64,000 nt of DNA. It comes from JAHDHW01 sp965220465. Lineage in GTDB: Bacteria > Bacteroidota > Bacteroidia > Chitinophagales > Saprospiraceae. The notes below the pieces were generated by a model. It made no database searches. It had not been told where the DNA came from and worked only from the letters and a program-made list of their open reading frames with translations. The DNA lies in the NCBI GenBank assembly GCA_965220465.1, contig CBDCPZ010000018.1:186001-250000 (forward strand), in the 5' to 3' direction. Both the position numbers and the translations under genes were made by a program. Below, piece after piece: positions 50,582-59,738 of this stretch; the stretch's first letter is position 1, and each line of letters starts with the position of its first letter.

Positions 50582-51517
50582 CTAAGACTTTTTCTTATTG
50601 ATTTCTAGTTGTTTCAACTTCATTTGTTCTCCAACCTGCTGCGATGCGACAAAGGAGGTCACCATTTGCGATAACATATCTGAGGCAGCAGTAGGTGCAT
50701 TAGGAAGCAAAATTAAGTTGCTGTTTGTTTGTTCGCCCAGTGATTGCAAAGTATCATAATGTTGGGTGATTACAATCAAAGCAGAGGCTTCTTGCGAATT
50801 TATCCCAACCTGGTTGAGTACTTCAACAGATTCTTCCAAACCTTTGGCAATTTCACGTCTTTGGTCCGCGATACCTTGCCCTTGTAGTTTTTTACTTTCC
50901 GCTTCTGCTTTTGCTCGTGCTACAATTCGAATTTTTTCTGCTTCTCCTTCATACTCAGCCGCTAATTTTTCCCTTTCTGCGGCATTGATCCGGTTCATTG
51001 CATTTTTTACTTCCTGATCAGGGTCAATGTCTGTAACAAGTGCTTTTACAATACCATAACCATAATCGTTCATGGCTTCCTGTAATTCACGCATGATGGC
51101 AACAGCGATGTCATCTTTTCGCTCGAAAACATAATCCAGTTTTAGTTTTGGAACCTCTGCCCTAACTACATCAAAAACATAAGACGTGATCTGATCATGA
51201 GGATTTTCAAGTTTATAAAATGCATCATAAATCGCTTCATGGAGCACTTTGAATTGAACAGAAACTTTTAATTTGACAAAAACATCATCTTTGGTTTTGG
51301 TTTCGACAATAACATCCAGTTGTTGAACTTTCAAGCTGAGTCTTCCGGCGACCTGGTCAAATAAAGGTATTTTGAATTGCAGGCCAGCTGTTTTTATACT
51401 TTGGAATTTGCCAAACCGCTGGACAATTGCAGCGGTTTGCTGTCTCACCGTAAACAAGCCAGTAAAAACGATAACTATCCCTAAAAATATAAAAGGGATT
51501 AAATAAGTGATTTCCAT
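50582..51517 (-). CDS. SPFH/band 7 family membrane protein
   Basis: A single N-terminal membrane anchor (about 5-25) is followed by a band 7 domain (about 25-200). Family markers are RQQTAAIVQRFGKFQSIKTAGLQFKIPLFDQV and later DDVFVKLKVSVQFKV. A coiled-coil segment rich in Glu and Arg (about 195-255, REKLAAEYEGEAEKIRIVARAKAEA) follows. This is the stomatin/prohibitin-like layout, in which oligomers build membrane microdomains. No NfeD partner lies next to it. Length is usual for this group. Confidence 0.9.
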   Translation of the reverse strand: MEITYLIPFIFLGIVIVFTGLFTVRQQTAAIVQRFGKFQSIKTAGLQFKIPLFDQVAGRLSLKVQQLDVIVETKTKDDVFVKLKVSVQFKVLHEAIYDAFYKLENPHDQITSYVFDVVRAEVPKLKLDYVFERKDDIAVAIMRELQEAMNDYGYGIVKALVTDIDPDQEVKNAMNRINAAEREKLAAEYEGEAEKIRIVARAKAEAESKKLQGQGIADQRREIAKGLEESVEVLNQVGINSQEASALIVITQHYDTLQSLGEQTNSNLILLPNAPTAASDMLSQMVTSFVASQQVGEQMKLKQLEINKKKS

Positions 51518-51698
51518 AATTAGTTGATTTTATAATGATTTAATTTAATTCCTGAGGATCAATGATCTTTTTGAAGCTAATTGAAAAATGGCCATAGTTG
51601 CAACTATATACGACCTCGACGACTGGTTTCCTCGACGGGTATCACGAAAAACCAGATGTAATTTTTAAAATTAAAAGAGAGCCGGAAAGTGGTAATGA

Positions 51699-52673
51699 TT
51701 AATTGGAAGGCGTTTGGTCCTTTGAAGTTTCAACAAAAAAGAATTCAACAGATTTCGGATTATAAATCAAGTTTTTGATTTCCGCTGGTTGATTGGTCAC
51801 AATGACAGGAATCGTATTTTTTTCAATATTTAAAGGAATATTTTTTAAATCTACCTCGACAGTGAAATCAGCACCATGAATTTCATTATAATGACTAAGG
51901 CCAACTGTAAAACTCATTTTGATATTCTCCGGAAAAATTTTCAAACTATCCGGAGCATTTTTAACAATTACCGGAACAAAAACTTCTTTCTCAGTAACTT
52001 CTTCCACCTTCATATCAACATCAATTTCATTCATGCTCAAAGAAAGCTGGCTATTTACAGGTTGTACAAGAGATAATTTGTGAATACTACTTGATTGTAT
52101 ATTTTTTAAGGATAAAACTTCCGTTGGCCAATCTTGTAAACTTTCAATTGCAGTATGCGGCCCGGAAACAATAACACTGTCAGCAGATATCAAAAGACTG
52201 TCAAGCAAATGAAACCGTGGTGCAAATTCCAGCTCAGTCTTTAAAATGATCGGTACTTTCTTTTCTGCCTGATTTTCGATTTGCACATATATAAAATCTG
52301 TATTAACATCACTAGCCTCAATATTTGCAGGTATGACACTTTGAATTTTATCAATGATCAAGCTTGAATGAAAGGTTTGTGTAGGCAAATCAGAAAGATC
52401 AAAATTAATGACCGTGTTTTTGTTTTTTAAACTGTTTGAAATAAGATCCCAACCTTCGCCTTCCAATGTAGCCTTCACTATTTTCAAGGGAGGTTCAATG
52501 AACGTTTTCCCTTGAGGAAGAGAGTAACTTATTTCATAATCGCCAGTTGTTTTATACTTTTGCGATAACTTTACCAGTAGCCAAAAGATAAGAGCTATAC
52601 CGATGCAAAACATCAGTATAGCTCTGTCTGAATTGTAAAAAGTTTTTATATCAGCTTTTGTTGGTCTTTTCAT
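51699..52673 (-). CDS. YbbR-like domain protein (CdaR-type)
   Basis: One N-terminal membrane segment (about 18-36, ILMFCIGIALIFWLLVKL) anchors a periplasmic chain of YbbR-like repeats, seen as VDLKNIP-type and VTATVEGEG-like strands (KATLEGEGWDLI; VIVSGPHTAIESL). In Firmicutes YbbR (CdaR) binds the diadenylate cyclase CdaA, but no CdaA is in this window. It overlaps the yajC gene by 23 bases at its start, so translation is coupled. Confidence 0.85.
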   Translation of the reverse strand: MKRPTKADIKTFYNSDRAILMFCIGIALIFWLLVKLSQKYKTTGDYEISYSLPQGKTFIEPPLKIVKATLEGEGWDLISNSLKNKNTVINFDLSDLPTQTFHSSLIIDKIQSVIPANIEASDVNTDFIYVQIENQAEKKVPIILKTELEFAPRFHLLDSLLISADSVIVSGPHTAIESLQDWPTEVLSLKNIQSSSIHKLSLVQPVNSQLSLSMNEIDVDMKVEEVTEKEVFVPVIVKNAPDSLKIFPENIKMSFTVGLSHYNEIHGADFTVEVDLKNIPLNIEKNTIPVIVTNQPAEIKNLIYNPKSVEFFFVETSKDQTPSN

Positions 52674-52980
52674 CGGTACTTGTGAGAAGGTCTGTCATTT
52701 CTTTTGAAATAGCACTTTTGTGGACTCTCAAAAAGGTTTTGGTATCAACTTGTAACGTAACAAAGTTGCCTTCTATTTTATTGATTTTTCCAACTATCCC
52801 GCTTGCTGTAACTACTTCGTTTCCTTTTTCTATTTGATCAACAAATTTTGTTTGTTCCTTTTGCTTTTTAGCCTGCGGACGAATCAGAAAAAAATAAAAC
52901 ACTGCAAATATCGCAACCATAAAAAGTATATTCATCGCCCCTGCTCCTCCACTTTGTAGTAAAATTAAGTTTGCCATCAT
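52651..52980 (-). CDS. yajC: Preprotein translocase subunit YajC
   Basis: A 109-residue protein with one membrane segment (MNILFMVAIFAVFYFFLIRPQAKKQ) and the typical RPQ-x-K-x motif just after it. The cytoplasmic part GNEVVTASGIVGKI-x-x-I follows as in other YajC proteins. It belongs to the SecDF accessory complex. It overlaps ybbR by 23 bases and follows the DUF1573 gene by 19 bases, making one run of three genes; this set is conserved in Bacteroidota. Confidence 0.95.
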   Translation of the reverse strand: MMANLILLQSGGAGAMNILFMVAIFAVFYFFLIRPQAKKQKEQTKFVDQIEKGNEVVTASGIVGKINKIEGNFVTLQVDTKTFLRVHKSAISKEMTDLLTSTDEKTNKS

Positions 52981-52999
52981 AGTAAAATTAGTTAGATAG

Positions 53000-53497
53000 T
53001 TATTTTGGGATCACAGTCCCTTTGATTTGTAATATAGTTTGATTAGGATAAGTATTAGCTGAAATGGTTATTGGCTTCGCTTGTTGATCTTTTTTCCCTT
53101 TGCTGTCAAACTGAACAGAAATTTGGCCTTCTTCTCCCGGCTGAATCGGATCTTTTGGCCAGTCAGGAACGGTACATCCGCATGTAGAACGAGCGTCACT
53201 AATAACCAACGGTATTTTACCGGTGTTGGTAAATTTGTAATTATGAGTTACAATTTCCCCTTCATTGATTGTTCCGAAATCATAGCGGGTATTTTCAAAG
53301 GTCATTTTTGCAACGTTAACCGTATCAACTGGTTCATCTGCATTTACAGGACTCCTGATAATGTCAGAAATACTTGTCCCAGGATCTATTTTGATTTCAG
53401 TTACGCTATTTGTTTCATCATTGTTAACCGAAGAATCAAGATTATTACAGGCTACTATCATAAAAAAAGAGCACGATAGCATAAACACTTTCTTCAT
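53000..53497 (-). CDS. DUF1573 lipoprotein
   Basis: A lipoprotein signal (SCSFFMIVACNN, Cys about 17) precedes a DUF1573 domain (about 65-165) with the usual marks: FENTRYDFGTINEGEIVTHNYKFTNTG, then CGCTVPDWP and PGEEGQISVQFDSKGKKD. This Ig-like fold lies in the periplasm or on the surface. It is the first gene of the DUF1573-yajC-ybbR run. Function is unknown. Confidence 0.93.
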   Translation of the reverse strand: MKKVFMLSCSFFMIVACNNLDSSVNNDETNSVTEIKIDPGTSISDIIRSPVNADEPVDTVNVAKMTFENTRYDFGTINEGEIVTHNYKFTNTGKIPLVISDARSTCGCTVPDWPKDPIQPGEEGQISVQFDSKGKKDQQAKPITISANTYPNQTILQIKGTVIPK

Positions 53498-53964
53498 CTT
53501 AAAGTCTATTTTTCTTTAACAAGTTGGGTTAAATTGTCAATAATCCGTTTTTCTCAGCCTTCAAAAACAATTTCAAAAACTTCTTTATACCCAGATGATT
53601 AGCTGCATTTTTAAAACAGGAAACAGTCGACGAATATTTTTTTACCAGTTTAAAAAAGCGATCCAAAGGTAATTTTTTTTGGCAACAAATCGAAATTAAA
53701 CCTTTTTATAAATGATCCTACAAACAGATAGAATTGCTGAACTAATTAAAAAAATGAACCAACTAAATCATACTTTATTTGCTGGTTAACTGTATTTGGC
53801 TATTTTTGTTTTTAAGCAGGCGTAAAAAATAATATGAAAACATTTTGACATTGCGAAATAATGGTATTCAACTAACTAAAAGGAATTGTTGGCGTTATTT
53901 TGAAATGTCTTAAAAAAAAATGGTTTCGTTTAATTTAGCCCAACAACTTAAGATTAATAAATAC
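53498..53964. other. Divergent upstream region of DUF1573 and GH15 genes
   Basis: No gene is visible in this AT-rich region. It holds the GH15 promoter given separately. No paired-box promoter was found for the DUF1573 run. Confidence 0.5.
53778..53808 (+). promoter_or_regulatory. Bacteroidota-type promoter of the GH15-aroK pair
   Basis: TTTG (53778-53781) is followed after 19 bases by TATTTTTG (53801-53808), both matching the consensus. The expected transcription start is near 53815, giving a leader of about 150 bases. Confidence 0.7.
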
Positions 53965-55749
53965 ATGGAGCAACATAAATATAATTATGGTATAATTGGA
54001 AATTGTGCCTATCTGGCTTTGATCGATACCAATGCAAATGTAGGATGGATGTGTTGGCCGCGATTTGACAGCAGCTTTATTTTTGGAAGCCTGCTGGACG
54101 ATAGGATCGGTGGCGAATATTCCGTTCAACCGGAATGGGACAATTATGAATCTTCGCAGGAATATCTTTTTAATACAAACATTCTGGAAACAACTTTTCA
54201 TTGTGAAGATGGTAGCTTTAAAGTGGTAGACTTTGCTCCGCGGTTTTTTCAAAATGAACGCTATTACAAGCCTTTGATGCTTGTTAGAAAAATTGTTCCA
54301 ATCGAAGGAACGCCCAGGATCAGGGTAAAATGTCAACCCAAAGGCAAATATGGTGAATTACAGCCTGAAAAGGTTTTTGGAAGCAATCATATTGCTTTTT
54401 TACAACTCGAATCCCAGGTCCGGCTTACCGCTAATATTCCATTGAGTTATATTGATAAGGAGCAAGCTTTTTTATTAAAAGAGGCTAAATATTGTGTACT
54501 GACCTGGGGTGCTCCTCTTGAGGCGCCTTTGGAATCAACTGTTGAGTCCTTCTTGGAAAAGACCTTAAAATATTGGCGCAATTGGGTATTAAACACTTCG
54601 ACTGAAAATTTTCACCAGGAAAGTGTGATTCGTTCTGCGCTAACTTTAAAATTACATCAATATCAAGATACTGGTGCAATCATCGCCGCTGCGACAACAA
54701 GTTTGCCTGAATTTCCCGGAAGTGGCCGAAATTGGGATTATCGATTTTGCTGGTTGAGAGATGCACATTATACCATAAAAGCATTAAACGATTTAAGTCA
54801 TTTCAGGATAATGGAAGATTATGTTTCTTTCATTGAAAATATCGTTTTGAGTGAAGATCGACGTTTTCATCCTTTATATCCAATCACCATTGATCGTGAG
54901 CCTGTTGAAAAAATACTACCACTCAAAGGGTATAAAAACGAACGCCCGGTCAGGATTGGCAACCAGGCGTATGAACATACCCAAAATGATGTTTACGGCC
55001 AAGTATTGGTTACGCTTTTGCCCTTGTTTTCTGATAAAAGAATGAAAACTCAGGTTCATGCCACTTTGATCAATTTGGTCAAACATTGCCTGGAAATGAT
55101 TCAGGCGACCATGGAAGAACCAGACAACGGCCTCTGGGAATTCAGAGGGCTCTCACAATTGCATTGTTATACTTTTTTGTTTCATTGGGCAGGAAGTCAT
55201 GCTGCTAAGAAAATTGCCAAATCGGTTGGTGATGAACAACTTTATAAACTAGCTGATCAATTGATTCAAACTTCCTCCGACATGATTGAATCTTGTTATG
55301 ATAAAGAACGGGGAGTTTATACACAAGCTCAGGGTTCTAAAAACCTGGATGCTAGTTTATTGCAATTGATAAACATGGGATACCTTGAACCCGAAAGTGA
55401 AAAAACCAGGAAACATTTAAAAGTTTTAGAAGACGAGTTACGTACTGAATCGGGATTGTTTTATCGTTATAAACATATTGATGATTTTGGAGCCCCGGAG
55501 TCTACTTTTTTAATTTGTGCATATTGGTATGTTGAAGCATTGGCGAGAATGGGTAGAGTAGAAGAAGGAATAGAAATATTCGAAAATCTGCTTAAACATA
55601 GCAATCATCTGGGTTTGTTGAGTGAAGATATTCATGAAAAAAGTGGTAGCCAATGGGGCAATTTTCCTCAAACCTACAGCCATGTCGGATTGATTAACGC
55701 AGCGTTTACCATTTCAAAAAAACTGGATAAACCGAATTATTTTGAATAA
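53965..55749 (+). CDS. Glycoside hydrolase family 15 protein (glucoamylase/trehalase-like)
   Basis: The frame also opens at 53920, but the conserved N-terminus MEQHKYNYGIIGNCAYLALID starts at 53965. The N-terminal beta-domain carries WMCWPRFDSSFIFGSLLD (about 26-43), typical of cytoplasmic GH15 proteins. The (alpha/alpha)6 barrel contains RNWDYRFCWLRDAHYTIKAL (about 227-246), the family's substrate-binding Trp/Asp/Arg segment. A later segment PDNGLWEFRG carries a candidate catalytic Glu, and DFGAPESTFLICAYWYVEAL follows. There is no signal peptide, so the substrate is likely intracellular (trehalose or a short alpha-glucan). It is 30 bases upstream of aroK and shares its promoter. Confidence 0.9.
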   Translation: MEQHKYNYGIIGNCAYLALIDTNANVGWMCWPRFDSSFIFGSLLDDRIGGEYSVQPEWDNYESSQEYLFNTNILETTFHCEDGSFKVVDFAPRFFQNERYYKPLMLVRKIVPIEGTPRIRVKCQPKGKYGELQPEKVFGSNHIAFLQLESQVRLTANIPLSYIDKEQAFLLKEAKYCVLTWGAPLEAPLESTVESFLEKTLKYWRNWVLNTSTENFHQESVIRSALTLKLHQYQDTGAIIAAATTSLPEFPGSGRNWDYRFCWLRDAHYTIKALNDLSHFRIMEDYVSFIENIVLSEDRRFHPLYPITIDREPVEKILPLKGYKNERPVRIGNQAYEHTQNDVYGQVLVTLLPLFSDKRMKTQVHATLINLVKHCLEMIQATMEEPDNGLWEFRGLSQLHCYTFLFHWAGSHAAKKIAKSVGDEQLYKLADQLIQTSSDMIESCYDKERGVYTQAQGSKNLDASLLQLINMGYLEPESEKTRKHLKVLEDELRTESGLFYRYKHIDDFGAPESTFLICAYWYVEALARMGRVEEGIEIFENLLKHSNHLGLLSEDIHEKSGSQWGNFPQTYSHVGLINAAFTISKKLDKPNYFE

Positions 55750-55779
55750 TGTTTTGAGAATAGCTATTAAAAAGGAACC

Positions 55780-56301
55780 ATGAAATTTTTTCTAATTGGA
55801 TTTATGGGAAGCGGAAAGACTTATGTGGGCAAACGCATTGCACAAGAGTTAAATATCCCCTTTTACGATTTGGACGAATACCTTGAAGAAAAAGAAGGAA
55901 AGCGGATCAGTGAAATTTTTCAAGAAAAGGGAGAAGAATATTTTCGACAAGCGGAGCGAATGTGCCTTAGAGATTTTGGAATAATCGGCGATGCTGTAAT
56001 TGCTTGTGGCGGCGGAACTCCCTGCTTTTATGATAACCTTGACTGGATCAACGAAGCAGGTATATCGATTTACCTTCAAACACCGAATAAACTGTTAGTG
56101 GAAAGATTGTCAAAAGAACAGTCTCAACGTCCGTTAATTTCCGGGAAATCAAAAGCCGAACTTCATCAATTTATTGAAGAAAAAATAAAGGAACGAGCGC
56201 CTTTTTATAAAAAGGCAAATGTCATTTATCATCAACACAACGAAGATGATGATGTTGTCGGCGAAATATTATCACACCTTAGCCATATTACCGGCCAATA
56301 A
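55780..56301 (+). CDS. aroK: Shikimate kinase
   Basis: A 173-residue P-loop kinase of the shikimate pathway that phosphorylates shikimate at the 3-hydroxyl. Walker A is GFMGSGKT (7-14), the DLDEYLE segment (about 32-38) holds a metal/substrate Asp, and FRQAE and ACGGGTP (about 74-80) bind shikimate. The lid Arg lies in QSQRPLIS. Length is normal. It is the second gene of a GH15-aroK transcript ended by the hairpin at 56312-56345. Confidence 0.95.
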   Translation: MKFFLIGFMGSGKTYVGKRIAQELNIPFYDLDEYLEEKEGKRISEIFQEKGEEYFRQAERMCLRDFGIIGDAVIACGGGTPCFYDNLDWINEAGISIYLQTPNKLLVERLSKEQSQRPLISGKSKAELHQFIEEKIKERAPFYKKANVIYHQHNEDDDVVGEILSHLSHITGQ

Positions 56302-56311
56302 GCTTAAAATA

Positions 56312-56345
56312 AAAAACCCGACTAAAAATATTCAGCCGGGTTTTT
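56312..56345. terminator. Bidirectional terminator between aroK and the RlpA gene
   Basis: AAAAACCCG (56312-56320) pairs with CGGGTTTTT (56337-56345). T runs lie on both strands; the two genes converge. Confidence 0.85.
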
Positions 56346-56364
56346 AAATTATATTTCAATGTAA

Positions 56365-57303
56365 CTATTTTTCTTCCGATAGTTCGACCACAAATCCATC
56401 TAATTTTTTATTCTTCTTTAATTCTTTTTTATAGCTTTCAGCAGTTGGCCGATCCGGAAAAGGGCCTAAAATGAGTTTGTAAACCGGTTTGTCATCTTTT
56501 CCTTTTTCCACGCTTACCAGAATATTATTAAACCAACTTTCCTGTAATTCAGCAACCTGTTTCATTACATTTTCATATTGTGTCAATGAAGCAACCTGAA
56601 CGCCATATCCAGATCGAGCAGGACGGACTAACTGGACTTTGTACAAATCGTAGGGTTTGTAATCCGAACCACGAACTTTGGTGTAAACATTTTCGGAAGC
56701 AACTGACTTTGCAGTTGGTGCTTCTTTTACCGGGACCGTTAAATCAGGAACCCTTTTTTTGACTGGTTTTTCTTTTACCTCCTCAACAATAGCTGATGTT
56801 TCAGGTATACCAACAGATCGGTTTGAAAATTCAGTTGGTATTGGTTCTTCGACAATTTTCTTTGGTTCATTTACCTTTAAGGTTGAAAGGTCAGGCTGAT
56901 TATTGGGGCTTGGTTGAGAAGAAGAAATCTCTCCGGATTGTTTTTCGCCAACGACTTCAATTTTCACTTCAGCGTGTCCATCTCTTATTAAATCCAGTTT
57001 TTCAGCCGCTGCCCTCGAAACATCAACGATCCGGCCTTTGATATAAGGGCCTCTGTCATTGATTCGGACTTTTACCGTTTTTTTATTATCAAGCCGAGTA
57101 ATGAGTATTATAGTGCCAAACTTTAGAGATTTGTGCGCTCCTGTAAGTTTGTTTTTATCATACAATTCCCCACTTGCAGTTTTTTTACCTTGAAATTTAT
57201 CAGAATAATAAGAAGCTGTTCCGAATTCTTCAACATCGACATTGGCTTTAGTGGAAAATGTAAAGGATAAGCAAAAGAGGACTAACATTAAATAGTTTCT
57301 CAT
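56365..57303 (-). CDS. rlpA: RlpA-like double-psi beta-barrel protein with SPOR domain
   Basis: A signal peptide ends in TKANVD. The double-psi barrel (about 27-118) reads EFGTASYYSDKFQGKKTASGELYDKNKLTGAH, then VKVRINDRGPYIKGRIVDVSRAAAEKL, with the acidic residues of lytic transglycosylase-type RlpA. A Pro/Lys/Val-rich linker (about 120-225) follows. A SPOR domain (about 228-310, GYGVQVASLTQYENVMKQV...GPFPDRPTAESYKKEL) would bind denuded glycan at division sites. Gram-negative RlpA cuts naked glycan strands; activity here is likely but not shown. A Bacteroidota promoter precedes it. Confidence 0.9.
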   Translation of the reverse strand: MRNYLMLVLFCLSFTFSTKANVDVEEFGTASYYSDKFQGKKTASGELYDKNKLTGAHKSLKFGTIILITRLDNKKTVKVRINDRGPYIKGRIVDVSRAAAEKLDLIRDGHAEVKIEVVGEKQSGEISSSQPSPNNQPDLSTLKVNEPKKIVEEPIPTEFSNRSVGIPETSAIVEEVKEKPVKKRVPDLTVPVKEAPTAKSVASENVYTKVRGSDYKPYDLYKVQLVRPARSGYGVQVASLTQYENVMKQVAELQESWFNNILVSVEKGKDDKPVYKLILGPFPDRPTAESYKKELKKNKKLDGFVVELSEEK

Positions 57304-57704
57304 AATATTGTTTTTAGTGAATCATAATATTATCAAAATTAGACATTTATCTTTTAACGAACAAAAAATTAATGTTATTCTGCATTTGATGGATATTAAA
57401 AACAAAGAATTTTAAACGAAAATTAAATGTTTTTAAGCGTATTATCGGATTGATATTCAATTTTTAAACCAAACTTCTGTAGCCACAATTAATAATTCTT
57501 TTGTAACAAGAGTTTGTTGTATAGAATTAGGTTTTTTTAAAGGAAAGGCATTAGCATTATATTTTTGAACTTTCCAACCCCTTTTTTTGTAATTTTGTTG
57601 ATTAATTTTACAACCACTATTTTTAAATGGTAGTTGTTTTTATAGAAATGTTATCAGCGGTAATAATTAATTCGCTTATAATTTTAAATAACCATATTTG
57701 GGAA
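57304..57704. other. Divergent RlpA/mnmA upstream region
   Basis: No gene is visible. TAATTTTG at 57590-57597 fits a -7 element for mnmA, with a TTTG 22 bases before it (57564-57567), slightly longer than the consensus spacing. Transcription from there would start near 57604. Confidence 0.45.
57334..57365 (-). promoter_or_regulatory. Bacteroidota-type promoter of the RlpA gene
   Basis: Read on the minus strand, TTTG (57365-57362) is followed after 20 bases by TAATTTTG (57341-57334). Transcription would begin near 57327, about 25 bases before the start codon. Confidence 0.65.
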
Positions 57705-58808
57705 ATGAGTAAAAAGGGAAGAGTTTTAGTAGCCATGAGTGGTGGTATCGACAGCACAGTTGCAGCAATGATGCTGCATGAAGAAGGCTATGAGGTAGTT
57801 GGAATTACGATGAAAACCTGGGATTATGCCAACTCTGGCGGATCGAGTAAAGAGACTGGATGCTGTAGTCTGGATTCAATAAATGATGCAAGAAATGTAG
57901 CTGTAAATGTTGGTTTTCACCACTTTATTGTAGATATCAGGGAAGAATTTGGCGATTATGTCATCGACAATTTTGTGGAAGAATATATTGCAGGACGAAC
58001 ACCAAACCCATGCGTTTTGTGTAATACACACATCAAATGGAGTTCCTTGCTAAAAAGAGCTGACTCTTTAGATTGTGAATTTATCGCAACGGGACATTAT
58101 GCAAAAATCGCCGAGCTAAACGGCAGAAAGTATATTTCGAAAGGAAAAGATGATCGAAAGGACCAATCATATGTGCTTTGGGGACTGAACCAGGAATGTT
58201 TGGATCGCAGTAATTTTCCTCTTGGAGGGTTTACCAAGCCTGAAGTTCGTCAAATGGCTTATGATTTTGGATATGCTGAATTGTCAAAAAAAGCAGAGAG
58301 TTACGAGATTTGTTTTGTCCCGGATAACGACTACAGAGGTTTTCTCAAAAGAAGAATTACTGGACTGGAAGAAAGAGTCAAAGGAGGGAATTTTGTAAGC
58401 GCTGCCGGAACTGTTTTAGGACAACATGAAGGCTACCCTTTTTATACGATTGGGCAGCGAAAAGGTTTGGGCCTGGCTTTTGGTGAACCCATGTATGTCA
58501 CTGAAATTCAACCGGATACCAATACTGTTGTACTTGGAAAAGTGGATGAACTTTTGAGAAACGGGATGGCTGTTTCGCAAATTAACTCAATGAAATATCC
58601 GGTTATCCCTGAAGGGATGGAAGCAATCACTCAAATCCGTTACAATGATCGTGGAACATTGAGTAGTTTGTCTAATAAAGGAGACAAAGTTGAGGTTCAG
58701 TTTCATGCCAATGTAAAAGGTGTCGCTCCTGGACAATCCGCAGTCTTTTACGAAGGAGATGATGTGATTGGAGGAGGAATTATTTATAATAGTTATACAG
58801 GAAATTAA
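57705..58808 (+). CDS. mnmA: tRNA 2-thiouridine(34) synthase
   Basis: The true start is Met at 57705 (MSKKGRVLVAMSGGIDSTVAAMMLHEEGY). A longer frame from 57627 adds 26 hydrophobic residues and would be unusual. The PP-loop SGGIDS binds ATP, the catalytic Cys lies in GRTPNPCVLCNTHIKW, and the second Cys in YEICFVPDNDY. The central and beta-barrel domains YTIGQRKGLG and GQSAVFYEGD follow in the usual order. MnmA adds sulfur to U34 of glutamate, glutamine and lysine tRNAs with an IscS-derived persulfide. The 367-residue length fits. Confidence 0.95.
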   Translation: MSKKGRVLVAMSGGIDSTVAAMMLHEEGYEVVGITMKTWDYANSGGSSKETGCCSLDSINDARNVAVNVGFHHFIVDIREEFGDYVIDNFVEEYIAGRTPNPCVLCNTHIKWSSLLKRADSLDCEFIATGHYAKIAELNGRKYISKGKDDRKDQSYVLWGLNQECLDRSNFPLGGFTKPEVRQMAYDFGYAELSKKAESYEICFVPDNDYRGFLKRRITGLEERVKGGNFVSAAGTVLGQHEGYPFYTIGQRKGLGLAFGEPMYVTEIQPDTNTVVLGKVDELLRNGMAVSQINSMKYPVIPEGMEAITQIRYNDRGTLSSLSNKGDKVEVQFHANVKGVAPGQSAVFYEGDDVIGGGIIYNSYTGN

Positions 58809-58862
58809 GTTTTACCTGTTGGTTTTTGAACACAGTTGTTTTAGCTTTTAAAAACAATTCAG

Positions 58863-58924
58863 TTAACCGATATTGGCGTATTCTTTGCCTTTTTTACGAT
58901 AAGTACATAGTTTAACCGATATTG
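58863..58924. repeat. Pair of 13-base direct repeats
   Basis: TTAACCGATATTG occurs at 58863-58875 and again at 58912-58924, 49 bases apart, just before the lipoprotein gene. The second copy overlaps the TTG that could also start the gene. Confidence 0.6.
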
Positions 58925-58939
58925 AAAAAAAGTCTTCAA

Positions 58940-59701
58940 ATGATAAAGCATAGTTTGATCTTATTTTTATTGGCTTCCACAATAATTCTTTTTCAAGGTT
59001 GTAAAGGCAGTTCAACTTATGAAGATTTTCAAGTTGATTTTGGGTATGATTATTTTCCAATTGAAATTGGTAAATACAGAACTTATGTTGTAGACTCAAC
59101 TTTATATGATATTGGTGATAATGAAATAATTATCGTATCAAATAGTCGCACTTTTGTCAAACATTTAGTTGCAGATACGATTACGGATAATCTTGGAAGA
59201 CTTGCCTATAAAATTGAACGATACGAGCGATTGAGCGATACTCTTGACTGGGAAATTAAAGATATTTGGATTGCTCTCCGGACTGATAAAGGAGCTGAAT
59301 GGATTGAAGAAAATTTGCGGTTTCTAAAAATGGTTTTTCCACTAAAGCAAGGCGTAGATTGGGATGGAAATCGATATATTGATATCACCACGATTATACC
59401 GATTGCAGGAGAAAGCGTTGAAGTGTTTAAGTCCTGGGCTTACGAAGTACTTTCTGTTGATGAAAGTGAACTTATCGGTGATTTGGCTTTTGAAAATGTC
59501 GCAACTATTTCACAGGCAAATAGTGAAAACCTCATAGAATTGCGGTATTCGCTTGAAAAATATGCAAAAGATATTGGTCTGGTTTACCGGGAAATGAAAA
59601 TTCTTGACACCCAATGTATCATCGACTGTGTAGACGATACCTGGGAAGAAAAAGCAGAAAAAGGTTTTATTTTAACGGAACAGATTATTGATTGGAATTA
59701 A
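58940..59701 (+). CDS. Lipoprotein of unknown function
   Basis: The signal peptide starts with the ATG at 58940 and has a lipobox ILFQGC; a TTG six codons upstream (58922) also opens the frame but is less likely. The mature protein is beta-rich, without a recognised domain (VDFGYDYFPIEIGKYRTYVVDST at its beginning, as in many Bacteroidota surface lipoproteins). It contains two Cys close together near the C-terminus (CIIDCVDD). It lies 130 bases after mnmA. The leader carries two 13-base direct copies of TTAACCGATATTG. Function is unknown. Confidence 0.7.
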   Translation: MIKHSLILFLLASTIILFQGCKGSSTYEDFQVDFGYDYFPIEIGKYRTYVVDSTLYDIGDNEIIIVSNSRTFVKHLVADTITDNLGRLAYKIERYERLSDTLDWEIKDIWIALRTDKGAEWIEENLRFLKMVFPLKQGVDWDGNRYIDITTIIPIAGESVEVFKSWAYEVLSVDESELIGDLAFENVATISQANSENLIELRYSLEKYAKDIGLVYREMKILDTQCIIDCVDDTWEEKAEKGFILTEQIIDWN

Positions 59702-59738
59702 AAAATGGAGTTGATTTTCAACCACTAAACAAAAAGAC

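Noticed and set aside
53081..53479. A 132-residue plus-strand frame opposite the DUF1573 gene
   Set aside because: DUF1573 is unambiguous on the other strand, with lipobox and conserved CGC motif; the antisense frame has no motif.
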